Below are positions 1 to 33,982 of a stretch of 64,000 nucleotides of DNA, piece by piece (the stretch's first letter is position 1; every line of letters starts with the position of its first letter). Position numbers and translations under genes: made by a program. The stretch spans positions 126,125,481-126,189,480 of the forward strand of contig CM075851.1 in the NCBI GenBank assembly GCA_037975125.1. Direction: 5' to 3'. Origin of the DNA: Latrodectus hesperus. Taxonomy: Eukaryota > Arthropoda > Arachnida > Araneae > Theridiidae. Under the pieces are notes generated by a model, which saw only the letters and a list, made by a program, of their open reading frames with translations, was not told the DNA's origin and did no database searches.

Positions 1-1
1 C

Positions 2-1207
2 AACAACATCCAAAGGTTCATTCTTCTCCTTATCACCAGGGGCTTTAAGACTACCTCGACAGCAGCCTTAGCCACCATCGCAGGTCTCCCACCACTTCAC
101 TTGGTAGTTGAAAAAGAAGCACTCAAAACTCAAATTCTGCAGCTTCGCAAGAATGTTGCAATTGACGGGCAGTGGTTTACATCCACCAGTTTTGAGATGC
201 CTGTTCACAAAGACACAGTTCACCCAGTCAATAGGCTAAAAAATACTCGAATTATCAACTTGCCGAACATCCCCTTATGCCAGCATCCTATCGTTCACAC
301 AGCTGAAGAACTGCATTACTACACTGATGGTTCCAAGCTTGACGCTGCAGTGGGAGCTGCTTTTGTTGTTTTCCAAGGAGACACAGAGGTACACTCAACA
401 CAGTTAAAATTGCGAACAGACAACTCGGTCTTTCAGGCTGAAGCACTGGCCTTACTATCGGCCTTAAACCATGTACTGGATGCCTCTTATTCACCAGCCA
501 CCATTTGGACAGACAGCTTGTCTGTCTTAATGTCACTCCGCAACCCAACTCACACTTCCCCTCTTATCAATGCCATACAATACAAACTCCATCAACAATC
601 ATCTATTCAAATCCGTCTCTCCTGGATAAAAGCACATGCTGGAAATGTGGGAAACGAGCTGGCAGATCAAAGAGCAAAGGAAGCAGCGGTGAATGAGAAC
701 TTATTACAAATCGATCTACCACTTTCACGAACCCACCTTCTGCAGTTCCTTAAGCAAAGACTCAAACATCAATGGCAAACCAGCTAGGACGACTCTTTAA
801 CTGACCGCCTCACACACAGTATTATACCCCATGTTACAACGGACAGGCTCATTTCCAATCCAATGATAATCTTTCTTATAACAAATCATGGACCCTTCCC
901 AATGTACTTTCACCGATTCGGTAAAGCCTCAACCCCACTTTGCAGCTGCGCGAACGGCAGTGAAGGTAATGCTTTGCATTATGTGGAACACTGTAGCTAT
1001 ACGGTGGGCCTCCACCTAATTCGCCATTCCTCACAATCTGACATCGCTTTCATCAAGTTTATTATTGGTGATAAATTTAGAGTTAAAAGAGTGATGAATA
1101 TTACGTCCATGCTGGTTACAAAAGAACTGGACTTATGCGCCTCGCCAGTACAAACCACATCACAAACACAAAATGACTCTGAACTTAACCTCTCAGATGA
1201 TGATTAA
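2..1207 (+). pseudogene. Non-LTR retrotransposon ORF2, C-terminal part (RT thumb, RNase H, terminal Cys/His motif)
   Basis: One reading frame runs from the left edge to the stop at 1205-1207, broken only by TAG at 785-787. The first ~35 codons (QRFILLLITRGFKT, then AGLPPL) resemble the region just after the reverse transcriptase core in Jockey/I-like elements. An RNase H domain follows with all expected acidic residues: Asp in YTDGSK (326-328), Glu in FQAEAL (440-442), Asp in IWTDSL (512-514), and His and Asp in KAHAGNVGNELAD (635-637, 665-667). After the stop come NHGPFPMYFHRFG and a Cys-x-Cys...His-x4-Cys motif (941-994), as in arthropod non-LTR ORF2 C-termini. In life this protein copies element RNA into chromosomal DNA. 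The stop lies where relatives usually carry a Trp-rich stretch, so TGG to TAG is the likely lesion (inference). The element enters the window already truncated, and the family assignment is from motifs only. Confidence 0.9.
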
Positions 1208-1830
1208 AGCAAGGGCAATTGCAGCACACTTCCTTAATTTTGTAACATTTTGCTTTATTTTTCATATTGTCTGTTACACATCTTACTGTATTTAGCCTAG
1301 AATTTTGTTTTTCATGTTTTTTCTCTTATAAGTAAGAATCATTATATCTTTTCTAAGCTGGATTTCTCAAATTAACGAGACTTGTTATGTCAATTCTGTA
1401 CTTGTTAAATTTTTATTACTAGAGATAGAATGATTCACTCTATCTCTAGTATATCTAACTATTTCGTCGCCTGCTCTATCTTTTTTTCTTTAATGTTTAC
1501 CTTTGCCGATTTTCTTTTTCATGGAATTATTGTATCTTATTCCTGTAATATGTGACCAAATGTTTTTTTTTAAATATTTCACTTTAATGCAAATTTGTTA
1601 ACCAAATTTAAACTAAAATATATGCGGTTAATAGTAATCTCAAACACCTTTTATACTTATTTAATCTCCTCTGCTTTAATTTACATATTACTTATGTTTT
1701 CATCTTTAATTTTAAATTTTTCCTCTCTTATGTACTGAAATGTAATTTGTTCCAATGAGCCTCTTTCTCTGACATGTGTCACAGATATAGGCTTGAAAGT
1801 CCAACATTGTTTTCATTTTTAGTCCTCAAC
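1208..1830 (+). other. Probable 3' untranslated region of the LINE
   Basis: A+T-rich, stop-dense sequence directly downstream of the ORF2 stop. It contains a perfect stem-loop (1417-1451) and a 15-mer at 1778-1792 that recurs near the right end of the window (63823-63837). I could not fix the exact 3' end of the element; no poly(A) or clear target duplication is visible. Confidence 0.5.
1417..1451 (+). repeat. Perfect 13-bp stem-loop in the LINE 3' UTR
   Basis: The left arm TACTAGAGATAGA (1417-1429) is the exact reverse complement of the right arm TCTATCTCTAGTA (1439-1451), with a 9-nt loop. Stem-loops in LINE 3' UTRs can be recognised by the element's own reverse transcriptase; that role here is inference. 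Confidence 0.75.
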
Positions 1831-1947
1831 TACGTAGTCAAGTTCTGGATCTCAGCGGGCACCTGGCACTTCGTGCGAGGTGTTTATTCCTCTAATTTGA
1901 AGAGGGGTGAAACCTGATAACCGATAGGTACAGACCAGGGCCTCCTC
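1831..1947 (+). other. G+C-richer segment with two consecutive stem-loops
   Basis: This lies between the A+T-rich LINE 3' UTR and a truncated SINE. At 1860-1882, CACCTGGCAC-TTC-GTGCGAGGTG forms a 10-position stem with one G-G mismatch and a 3-nt loop. At 1889-1905, CCTCT and AGAGG form a second short stem. It may be the true 3' end of the LINE or the remains of another repeat; I do not recognise it. GTTGTTGTTGTTG lies at its right edge. Confidence 0.45.
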
Positions 1948-2125
1948 TTATCGTTGTTGTTGTTGTATGAATGTGGCCCACCCTGTAAACGTGTTTATGG
2001 TGGTATGGCGCGGGTAATGCTACTCGCGTCCGTGACTTGGTTCACAGGTGGCCGCTAGGTAACGATAAATGAGTAGCAGTTTTTGGCCTTGTTGTGGCAT
2101 AGGGTTAGTCACCCAAGTGTTCATG
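1948..2125 (+). mobile_element. SINE family A, 5'-truncated copy (body and 3' end only)
   Basis: From GTATGAATGTGGCCCACCCT to the segment ending near GTCACCCAA this matches the full-length copy at 45533-45821 almost base for base. Shared landmarks are the TAAACG segment, GTGGTATGGCGCG, TCCGTGACTTGGTTCACAGG and GAGTAGCAGTTT. The tRNA-like head is missing, consistent with 5' truncation during reverse transcription. No target duplication was identified. Confidence 0.8.
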
Positions 2126-8025
<5,900 letters not shown>

Positions 8026-8192
8026 TTGGCGTTTCACAAGAAAAAATAATTTAACTATAAAACCTAAATCCTAGTTTTGATTTCGTATATTAAGACTACA
8101 TATAATGCAATTGGCGTTTCACGAAAAAAAAATTAATTATAAAACCTAAATCCTAGTTTCTATTTCGCATATTAAGACTACAAATAATGCAA
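8026..8192. repeat. Tandem duplication, about 85-bp unit, two copies
   Basis: Copy 1 begins TTGGCGTTTCAC at 8026 and copy 2 begins with the same bases at 8111. Both continue through AAAACCTAAATCCTAGTTT and TATTAAGACTACA and end in AATGCAATT. They differ by a handful of substitutions and small indels in an A-run. Confidence 0.9.
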
Positions 8193-8690
8193 TTTACTTT
8201 TGATGAATTTTAAATTCATTCATTGAAAATACCAATCCTATGCAATGTTTATATGAATTCAAAAGAAAATATCAGTTTTAATATTAAAAAATTAAGAATA
8301 TTTGTCCTGTTGGTTGGTTTCCATTGGCCTAGGAGGAGGTTGGACTTCTGCCTGTTGGTCAGCGGAAGACATTTTATTTGCCTTCTACTAACAAAAGGAT
8401 AAGCCAAATTTGTACTGTTATTAAGTACAAAAAAAATTAGCCTTGATATTTCTTAGATGATTATAAATTTTCATTATTTCAAATTAATATCAATTTTATC
8501 TTATTCAGTTGTAAAACTATTTTTAAATATAAAACACTTTTTTGAAAATGTTTTATCATTAAACTGATTCGATTTATCGACAATTAAACTTGTTTGATAT
8601 TTAATTGATTGACAGGTTAACCTAACATTTCGCTCATAAAATATAGTTAAATAAATCTCTATTATTATATATTATTTTACATTTATATTT
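8193..8690. other. A+T-rich noncoding block
   Basis: No gene seen. A G+C-richer patch at about 8305-8400 (GGTTTCCATTGGCCTAGGAGG) may be an unidentified repeat fragment. Confidence 0.4.
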
Positions 8691-9320
8691 CTTCTTCTTC
8701 TTCATTGGCCTTACAGCCCAGGGTGGGTCTTTGCCTTCCGCAGAAGTGCATACCAGGACCTCCTATTTTTGGATAAGGTCATCCAGTTTGTCACTTTTAG
8801 TGTTTTTAGGTCGTTTTCAAAGCAGTCACGCCATCGGAGTTTCGGTCGTCCTCTTTTTCTGGTGCCAGTGGGGTGAGCCAAGAAAAATTTTTTCGTCACC
8901 TGATTGTCATTCATCCGGCTCAAATGTCCTGCCCATTTTAATCTCTGTATTGAGATAAATTTAACAATATCTGCTTCAATATAGTTCTTCATATAGTTTA
9001 TAGAGCTCAGAATTAGTTCTTCTTCACCATGTATTCTCACATTTTATTCCACCAAAGATGCTTCTTAAAGTTTTCTTTCGAAAATGGAGATTGTTTCTTT
9101 GTCCTTCTCAGTCAATGTCCACGTTTCAGATGAGTAAGTGAGAATAAGCCGAATCAAGCATTTGTATATCAAAACTTTTGTTTTTCGACTGACGAAAAAA
9201 GATTTTAGGTATTTTTTTAAGCTGAAAAAGCATCGGTTAACAGTTGTAACCCTGCTACGGATATCAGGTGCGATGTCGTTGGCTGCAATATTTATATTTA
9301 GCAGTATGAAATTTTCAGAA
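8691..9320 (-). pseudogene. LINE ORF2 C-terminal fragment, decayed
   Basis: Read on the minus strand, the protein starts mid-element at about 9318 and contains landmarks of the post-RT region of LINE polyproteins: DIAPDIRSRV, LSRKTKV-like text, then LTYSSETWTLTEKD and FERK. After two in-frame TAA codons (9065-9067 and 9044-9046) it resumes as LKWAGHLSRMNDNQVTKKFF, then RKRGRPKLRWRDCFENDL, ending in AKTHPGL near 8711. The sequence between the stops reads better in another frame, so two compensating small indels are likely. A GAAGAAGAAGAAG tail (plus-strand CTTCTTCTTCTTC near 8691-8703) marks the probable 3' end. It is a different family from the LINE at the left edge, as it has no RNase H-type terminus. 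It is a dead fragment. Confidence 0.85.
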
Positions 9321-14547
<5,227 letters not shown>

Positions 14548-14862
14548 TAACAGGTGTTGTTGTTGTTACTAAAGACACTTGGACAAGCCAAGCTCGCTAT
14601 GCGAATTTAGGTCAGTTGGGAGCGTCTTTCGTTTTAATCAGAGCACCATGAAGGTGAAAGTACGACTTTGCTCTACACACATGCCAAAGGGACCCGTTTA
14701 TAGGGTAGGCAACCATTCACACCTCATTCATACAAGGAAAGGATAAAGACAGGATTGATAGAGAGAGAAAGTACATCCATGCCCAAACCGGGATTCGAAC
14801 CCAGGACCTCCTTATCCGCAGCACGCTGACACTAGACATGTTGGGCGGCAATAACAGGTGTT
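14548..14862 (-). mobile_element. SINE with tRNA head and shared CAA tail, flanked by an 11-bp target duplication
   Basis: The element proper is 14559-14851 on the minus strand. TAACAGGTGTT occurs at both 14548-14558 and 14852-14862 as the target-site duplication. On its own strand it starts with a tRNA-like head containing a perfect B box GGTTCGAATCC (plus-strand 14791-14801). A CT-rich stretch follows, then a central segment (GAATGGTTGCCTACCCTATA...), then a 3' module: GTACTTTCACCTTCATGG, GAAAGACGCTCC, GCATAGCGAGCTTGGCTTGT. It ends in AACAACAACAAC. Head and centre match the SINE at 33983-34281; the 3' module matches 32858-33253. Mobilised in trans by an unidentified LINE (known SINE biology). 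Confidence 0.92.
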
Positions 14863-18490
<3,628 letters not shown>

Positions 18491-18810
18491 AGATGTGTGG
18501 GTGCATGTTTGTATGGATTGATTTCAATAGTTATAACTGAAATATTGAAGATTTTTAAAGTAAATAAGCCTCTCTGTATTCATTATAACATATTTTTAAT
18601 AAAAATCAGTCTAACACACTTGTTATCTACACCAAATATTTTTGAAAAATATTGTTTAAACACTTTGAGTTTAAATAACTTATACAGAGTTTTTATTAAA
18701 TAGAAATCAAATACCTTTGGTTTAATAAATACTTGCTTATTTCTTTCATAAATGCATTACCTGAAATGTTAAAATTACTGTTTAACAATGTACACTCTGC
18801 ATTTTAGAAT
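18491..18810. other. A+T-rich noncoding spacer
   Basis: No gene. The 68-codon frame at 18497-18703 has no recognisable domain. Confidence 0.4.
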
Positions 18811-18978
18811 ACAACGAATATAGATTAAGAATGCTTTATATTTTAAAATCTAATATTTATATATCTTGATGTTCCTAATAATAGTTTGAAGTTGAAGTTC
18901 TTATTAATAACAAATATAGATTAAGAAAACTTTATATTTTTAATTCTAATATTTATATATCTTGAAGTTCCTAGTAAA
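18811..18978. repeat. Direct duplication, period 96 bp, two copies
   Basis: AATATAGATTAAGAA, CTTTATATTTT, TCTAATATTTATATATCTTG and GTTCCTA occur in the same order at 18817-18876 and 18913-18972, differing by about one base in ten. Confidence 0.85.
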
Positions 18979-21195
18979 ATCCAAATATCCAAATTATTAT
19001 ATGACTAAAATCTACCTTCGATCCCAAAATAGCAGGATAATAATTGTGTTGTTTTAAACGCAGTGAACATGTATTGATGTGCCTCTGTTAGCAATAAATG
19101 CATGCTTATATTACATGGCCTTACCTTTTAACGAATAATAAAATCCTATTTTTAAGATCCCAGTCATAACTTTCTAAATGCTTCGAGACTAAATGATGTG
19201 AATCAGTTGAAAAAATAATATTATTTTATTAACTAAAAAGGAAATAATGTTAAATTTTTCAAGAAATTTTGAAGCTAGATATTAAATTTTCAATCATTTC
19301 TTAAATTTTTTATCGATTCATCTTTGATAAAAAGTTTATTCGATTGTATCGATAAAAAATATCCGTTCATAAAAGTTTAAAGCAACATTTTAGGTATATG
19401 GTTTCCATTTTTAACTGTATTTATTAAAATAAATAATAAGCAACATGGAATATATGAAAAACAGATACTTTATTATTATTAAATATAAAAATTTTAATGC
19501 GAAACTAATATTGGTTCTGTATTGTACTGCTCTATTAAATAGATTATTACTGAAAATTTCACCACATGTAAAATTTAGCATGCATATTATAAACTTCTCA
19601 CGATTGTTACAATGTTTCCTCGTCTATATTAAATTAACAAGTACATATTAGTTATTAATCAGTACATTTCTCTTTGATCTCATGTTTCTTGATTATATCA
19701 AACGTAATTGGTTTTAACGAAATATTAACACATAAGAATATAAATATTATTACATAAAATTGCTAAACATATGGAATTGATAAATGAATTCAAATTTGCT
19801 GTGAAGGTTTTGTATATGTTGCTTTAATATACGCAGTAATATTTATAATAAAGTTTTGAAAATTAGATAAATGTTTAAATTGTTTATCAATGCACATAAA
19901 AATATAATTAAATTTTACAGAATTAATCGAAACATTACTAAGCATTTAAAGAATAACTGAATTATAAATATTAAAATTAAAAACTAATTCTCAGATACAT
20001 TTTCCAATTAAATGGTCTTAAAACACTTAAGTTTAGCTTCGTGTACGTATTTTTGACTATTTCATTCTTATTTTTTAATCTCATTTATCTCTTGGTAAAA
20101 CCGTTCAGATTCTTTGGAATGTTTCTGTCAGTTAATAATTCCCGTTATAAATCTATCGATTATTTTTTGTCAGAAACACTCTATCAATTATGGGAGATAG
20201 CCAACTAATAATGCTCTATAAATAGAATATCTCTCTTTTTAGATATGGGGAAATAATATCTTTCGATTATGATAACTTTTGTATGGAAATACTTTAAAAA
20301 TGATCTAAATTATTAAATATTATTCGCACAAATGATTTAATTTTATTACTTAAAAAAATTTGATGATCATAAAACTATTATAAATTTATTTATGTCATTA
20401 CTAGCAATGTAAAAAAATACATTTATAATAAATTTGAAAATATTGTCATCAATATTTGATCTTCGTTAAAACATTGGTTCAAGTATAAATAAGTTTTATG
20501 TGAATAAATAATAATGACAAAAGATTCTAGCGTAACAATCAATATTGAAGCTATATTTCGAAAAGGTTTTCATAAATAAAATACATACAAGTATTTTATT
20601 CAACTTAAAACAGTAGTAAAAAGCATTTCTCATCCAAGAAAAATATTTTTTCCAAAAGAATTCAAAAAAGTGATTTTCGATATTATAGTGATTATTGAAC
20701 TTATAGGTGAAAGAAACCAAAACGAAGTTACCTTTATCAGTAATAATTATTACTCTAAAAGCGACAGACTTAAAAATTTGTTGACTATTGAGGGTAAATC
20801 TTTTGCATACAAAATTTTCGATATTATAATATTAATTACATTTTATGTTTCTTTTGATTTATTATTTTACGGTATATTTAATATTTAAGTTCATTTAGTA
20901 TAACTTTGAGCATTTTCATTGAAAAAAAAGCGAATATTTGTCACGAATAGCTAACTTTCTGTATCTTCAAAATTCATGTATCATAATTTTTTTGTTTCAT
21001 ATCCAGATGTATTTGTTATTTCTAAACTTACACATGAATTTGTAAAAAAAAGCGTTCAAAAATATCGGTGTAGTTTAACAAAGCACATATTAATGCAATT
21101 TTTATACTACATTCATCTAAGCAATAAAAGAGTTAAAGATTATTCTTGTGCTAATAATTTCATATATAGTTCTGTTACAAGAAAACTCAAAAAAT

Positions 21196-21198
<3 letters not shown>
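18979..21198. other. A+T-rich noncoding block
   Basis: Several 60-75 codon frames occur by chance. None has a signal peptide, domain or low-bias codon use that would support a gene. Confidence 0.5.

Positions 21199-21265
<67 letters not shown>
21199..21265. repeat. (AT)n microsatellite, about 67 bp
   Basis: Pure AT array followed by AATATACTG. Confidence 0.97.
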
Positions 21266-29297
<8,032 letters not shown>

Positions 29298-29468
29298 AGA
29301 AGAGCCCACACCCTTGGCGACGAACTGAAGAAAAGCGCCAAGCCAGAACAAAATTCCAGAAATAGTTTGGCTTACTATATGAAGTGTATCTAAGTAGAGT
29401 TGCTAAGATTGGCGGAGATCACAATTATTACCAACTAACATAATTTGCGCCAAGAGTGTGGGCTTTGC
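29298..29468. mobile_element. MITE-like element with terminal inverted repeats, about 170 bp
   Basis: AGCCCACACCCTTGGCG (29303-29319) pairs with CGCCAAGAGTGTGGGCT (29448-29464), 16 of 17 positions. The match extends outward through TAG(A/C)A(G/A) to give about 24 bp in all. Both ends abut TA, fitting a TA target duplication. The interior is non-coding and contains further GGCGG/CGCC words. Its G+C content is well above the flanks. Size, terminal repeats and TA target fit a non-autonomous DNA transposon of the Tc1/mariner type; no autonomous partner with these ends is in the window. Confidence 0.75.
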
Positions 29469-32400
29469 TAATATCCAACCAATGATCTGAAACAATTATT
29501 AATTTATGAATTAAAAAAGCTATAATTATTTTATTGTCTTCAACTGCCTTACATTATTATAATTCTAAATAATGTATTAGCTTCTTGTGAGATAATTTCA
29601 GTAATATTGTACCGAAACTATTCTCGATATATGTAATTGATTAATGGCTAAACTTTATTTAATTAAGATACACAAATTTGATTCATATTCATTAAACTGA
29701 ATTCTATTAAACTAGAAAGAGAATCACATAATTTATATTTGGTTTAAAATACAGTCGACTAGTAACTTCGGAGGATTCTAAGACGGTAAGGTTACGCATA
29801 AGGAATACAAAAATTGTACATTGAACATTTTGAAGTTTCATTGGAATTATAGAAATATGTGCTTAAATAATATAATATGCACGTTAAAATTTTAAAAAAT
29901 CTCATTTTTACAACATTTAATATTTTGCTCACTTATTTATTATAAGGTAATAAATATTTCAATAACAATTGGTAAGCCTAAAAATGTAGAAATCTGATGG
30001 TAATAATGCAAAATATCATCTCTATATAAAGGAAAAAATTGCTTTTAAATTAAAAGCAAATAAAACAGTCAAATGATACAAAATGATCATTTGTACTCCT
30101 TTATATGTATTATTTATTTGAAAAATTTAAACAAATAATGAAAAAATGCAAAACCTCTTTCAATGTTCGTCAATTCATGGGAATATGTTGAATATGTTCT
30201 TAAGTATACCTTTATGGAGTCTACTAGAAATTGCTTCAGAGAAACAACATTAAAATTCATTTAACTGAGTTTCTCTGATATTATAGTTTTCATTAGTTTG
30301 TGTCTTTACCTACTTTATAATTATATATGGTTAGAGATGAGGTTGATTAAAAGAAATTTTTGGTTTCAATTTTTTGAGACCTAATGATGATAAGATATTT
30401 TTCTTGGAAAGATTAAGCTTGGTTGTCAATTTATAATAAATATTTTACACTAAGGTTACACAGATTGAATAAAAACATGGTAAGACAATTATCCACATCT
30501 AAGATACTAATCAAACCTCAGAACTGAAATCCGAAGTTAAATACATTCAGCTAACAATTTATGTTCTTTGAAGGCAAATACTTAATGAATGATGAAAATG
30601 CTATTAGCTATTTGGCATTCTACTTTAGAATATTAAAATGGAAAACAATTATTTTATTTGGAGCTAGAATGGAATTTAAAGTAAAATAATTCATTCCTTG
30701 TCTTAATCTGCTTAATTGATATTTGAAATACTTACCAATGCAATTTAGTGTTTCCAACAATTATTTTAAATTTATTGAAAAACTATTTTTCATAAATTTA
30801 TTATATTAATATTAATATTTTTCACGATAACGACACATTAAATTTTCGATAAATTAAGTGAAGTTGTTGTGCTTTAACATACATCCATTTTAATTAAAAT
30901 TACATAATATTCAGGAATAAAAGAATTACAAAAAAAAAAAACACTTATTCGAAATATGTTTTAAGTATTCTATATAATTCATGCATACTGCATAATACAA
31001 TTTCTTTCAAAATACTATGGCGATAAATAATTATAAGGCTTTGAGAAGTAGAGAAATTTATTATTAAAATTTTAAAACTAGAATTAAAAACATTTATTGG
31101 GTATATGCTTAATTTCTACTCATTATAGCTTATTAAAGGGAAAATTCAATATTTTTAGTTAATTCAAATAAATGCATCACAAATTACAATTTTTTTGCGA
31201 AAAGGTTTTAGTGAAAGAAGGATAAAATTTCATAATATATATTTTCAACTGATGAATTTTAATTTCCGAAAAAAAATTAATTCTATTTTCTTACCTAGTA
31301 ATGTTATCGATAAATTTACTTTTCAGCATTTTCAAAAATGCATATTTATGTATATCTTTGATATAGTGAAACAAAGTATATTCTGTTTAAAAGAAATTAA
31401 CTAACTAATTAGACAAAAGTATTAGAAATTTATAAGTGCAGAACTATTTTACCCAGCAATGTATTAAATATAAAACACAATACTTCTGCTTTACTAATGG
31501 AAAATCTGTTCTTAAAAGGATACCTTTTTCTGAGTCGTGAATAAGAATTTTACAAAGTATTGATTATAAAAATGAGAGAAGATTCGTTTAATATAGGAAT
31601 GTGAGAAACATTTTTTACTTTGAGCAACTTAATAAGAATGCAACTTGTGATTTAATGAGTAAAATAGTAACATTCTTTTCAATTAAAAAAAATTCTTTCC
31701 TCACAAGAATGCCTCTGTCTTTCTAAAAATTTAAAACACCTAAAAGAATAGAGCTAGTGTGTAACAAACTAAATTACCTGTCTTGAATGCCAATGTTATA
31801 ACTTTTTTCTACCAATTAACCTAATTTCTGTCTTAAAAAGGGTACGAAAGTCATTTTAAAACTTTTTATCTTATGAATGAAACATTTCCAATTATATTTA
31901 AGCAAAGAAATATCTGTTGTTAAGATAACAATTTCGACTTTTGATGAGGTTCTTTTTCTAATTAAAAATTTAGAAAAGAACCTCATCAAATTAAAGTTGT
32001 TTTAAAATGTATTATCAAACAAAGCATTCCAATAATGTAAGAATTGGAAGATTCTAGAAAACATTCAATTGGGAAATTAAATCCCTTCTTAAATTTTTAC
32101 TTTACTAATTCAGCATTCTGGGATTAAAATTTACTTCATTTACGTTCTTTAACATGAACGAAACTTAAGAAAAATATCAATAATAAAACTGTGAAATATA
32201 TTGAGTTAAATCTTTTAAATACCATACACTATATCCTTGAAGACAAAACGAGATATTTAATTAAATTTAAATGTAAAAGAATATGACTGGATAATTTCAT
32301 GTCATACTGCATAAAAATACAAGTTTATCTTAAGAAATAATAAAGAATGGTTTTAAAATATAACATACATAAAATTTAGTTTATTTTATTTGCTGTTGAT

Positions 32401-32844
32401 TGTGTGTAATGATTTTGCCTAATTGTTGGCAAATACAATTCAAATTCCTTCTTAATTTATAATTTTGAAATAAATAAAAGCCGCAATAGAGGAGTTTTAT
32501 TTTTATCTATTTGAAATATATATCGATAGATTTCTAACATTTTTAAAGACACACTGTAGTAGATTCCAGACTTAATCTTTGAGAATCACTTCGAAATATA
32601 TTTTTTCTAATTTTTATTTTAAGAATATTTTTGTTTTTAAATTACCTTTCTTTACCATGATATTTTTTTATATTTTAGTTAGGAACAAAATCTTGAAAAT
32701 TAGTATATAATAGAATAAGTTCCATTGAATAAAAACTAGTGAACTCCGGTTTACTTTTTCCATGGTAAACTGCTTAATTACTCTATGACACCTATATTTC
32801 ATTCTGGATTTGCCTATTTTCATTTCAATTCACTTAAATGTTTT
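29469..32844. other. A+T-rich noncoding block
   Basis: No gene. Apart from the hairpin at 31941-31989 I see nothing but chance frames and homopolymer runs. Confidence 0.5.
31941..31989. repeat. Long hairpin, about 20-bp stem, 8-nt loop
   Basis: TTGATGAGGTTCTTTTTCTAA (21 nt; positions 31941-31961) pairs with TTAGAAAAGAACCTCATCAA (31970-31989) with a single bulged T. The loop is TTAAAAAT. Confidence 0.8.
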
Positions 32845-33266
32845 ATTTGTTCATTAAGAGCTCCAGTGGCTCAGTAGCTTCACGCCGCTTTCCGTGAGCT
32901 CAGCAAGGTGAAGCATCATTTGCCGCGGGCAGTGGTTGGGAGGGTGACCACGGTGTACTCTCCTTCACTGGCTTGCTGGAACTCCGTGAGTCGGGGACGT
33001 GTCCACGTTTATATGTGACGTCCAAAGTCCTTCCGCTGGTGTGACGTGGATGTGGAGAGGAGGGTGCCAGCTCAGGTGTGGCCTCGTCAATTGACCGTGG
33101 TTTAAAATTACGAGGCACCTCAAAAAGAGCAAATTCGTACTTTCACCTTCGTGGTGCTCTGATCCAAACGAAAGACACTCTCTATTGACTTAATTCGCAC
33201 TGTCAAAGGCATAGCGAGCTTGGCTTGTCCAAATGTCATAAGCAACAACAACAATTTGTTCATTAA
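32845..33266 (+). mobile_element. SINE-like retroposon with a G+C-rich head and the shared CAA tail; 13-bp target duplication
   Basis: ATTTGTTCATTAA occurs at 32845-32857 and 33254-33266, bounding a 396-bp insert (32858-33253). The 5' half begins GAGCTCCAGTGGCTCAGTAG and is strikingly G+C-rich for this window. It does not match the tRNA heads of the other SINEs, although GTGGCTCAGTAG resembles a polymerase III A box. The 3' ~130 bp (GTACTTTCACCTTCGTGG, GAAAGACACTC, GCATAGCGAGCTTGGCTTGT, AACAACAACAA) match the SINE at 14559-14851. The 72-codon minus-strand frame inside it has no support as a gene. Confidence 0.9.
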
Positions 33267-33982
33267 AATTCATTATATTAACTGCACTGTAAATTTAATT
33301 TTTTTTAGTTTACCAAAATAAAAAAATATATAAAAGAAAACATATAAATCATAAAAATTTATTTTTAGTTTATTGAATATTCAATACTGAAAATCTACTT
33401 TATTCAAAGTATGATATAATTTTTAAAAAAAATAACTCTATTGCAATGTAATGAAAATATAAATTCAGATAAATAGATTTATTTTTTTACTTATAATCCA
33501 GTTATAACTACCAAATAAGAACAATATATTCAATTTTTTTTTTCATTTTTATTAAATTTACTTTCTTCTACTCCTTCAAATTTAAAAATTATTAGATCTG
33601 TCATGGACATAACATTACAAATTATTCCAGTCGAATACTAAAACCGAATGAATACTTTTCTCAAGAATAAAATGTTTCAAAGAGCAAATTAAAAAATTCA
33701 ATTCATGAACGAAATAATTTATTTAATACTCAGCTTAATATGAGCGAAAAAAAATAATGCTGTCGCTTATTAATTTGTATATTCTTAACTGTATTATGTA
33801 TCTAATTTTAGGCTTAGAAATAAATTTTTATATCACGTAACATAAATAGGGTACTCATGTATGCTCATATAAATTGGATATCTTCGGTATTTACTACACT
33901 GATCATAATTTAATTCAATTTATGCAACTTGAAAAGAAACACATTTTTTTAAAAAATAGATACCATTATATTGGTTATTTAT
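33267..33982. other. A+T-rich noncoding spacer
   Basis: No gene or repeat seen between two SINE insertions. Confidence 0.45.

Noticed and set aside
288..548. 86-codon minus-strand frame and 63-codon plus frame (505-696) inside the LINE RNase H region
   Set aside because: Antisense and out-of-frame shadows of the clearly coding ORF2 frame.
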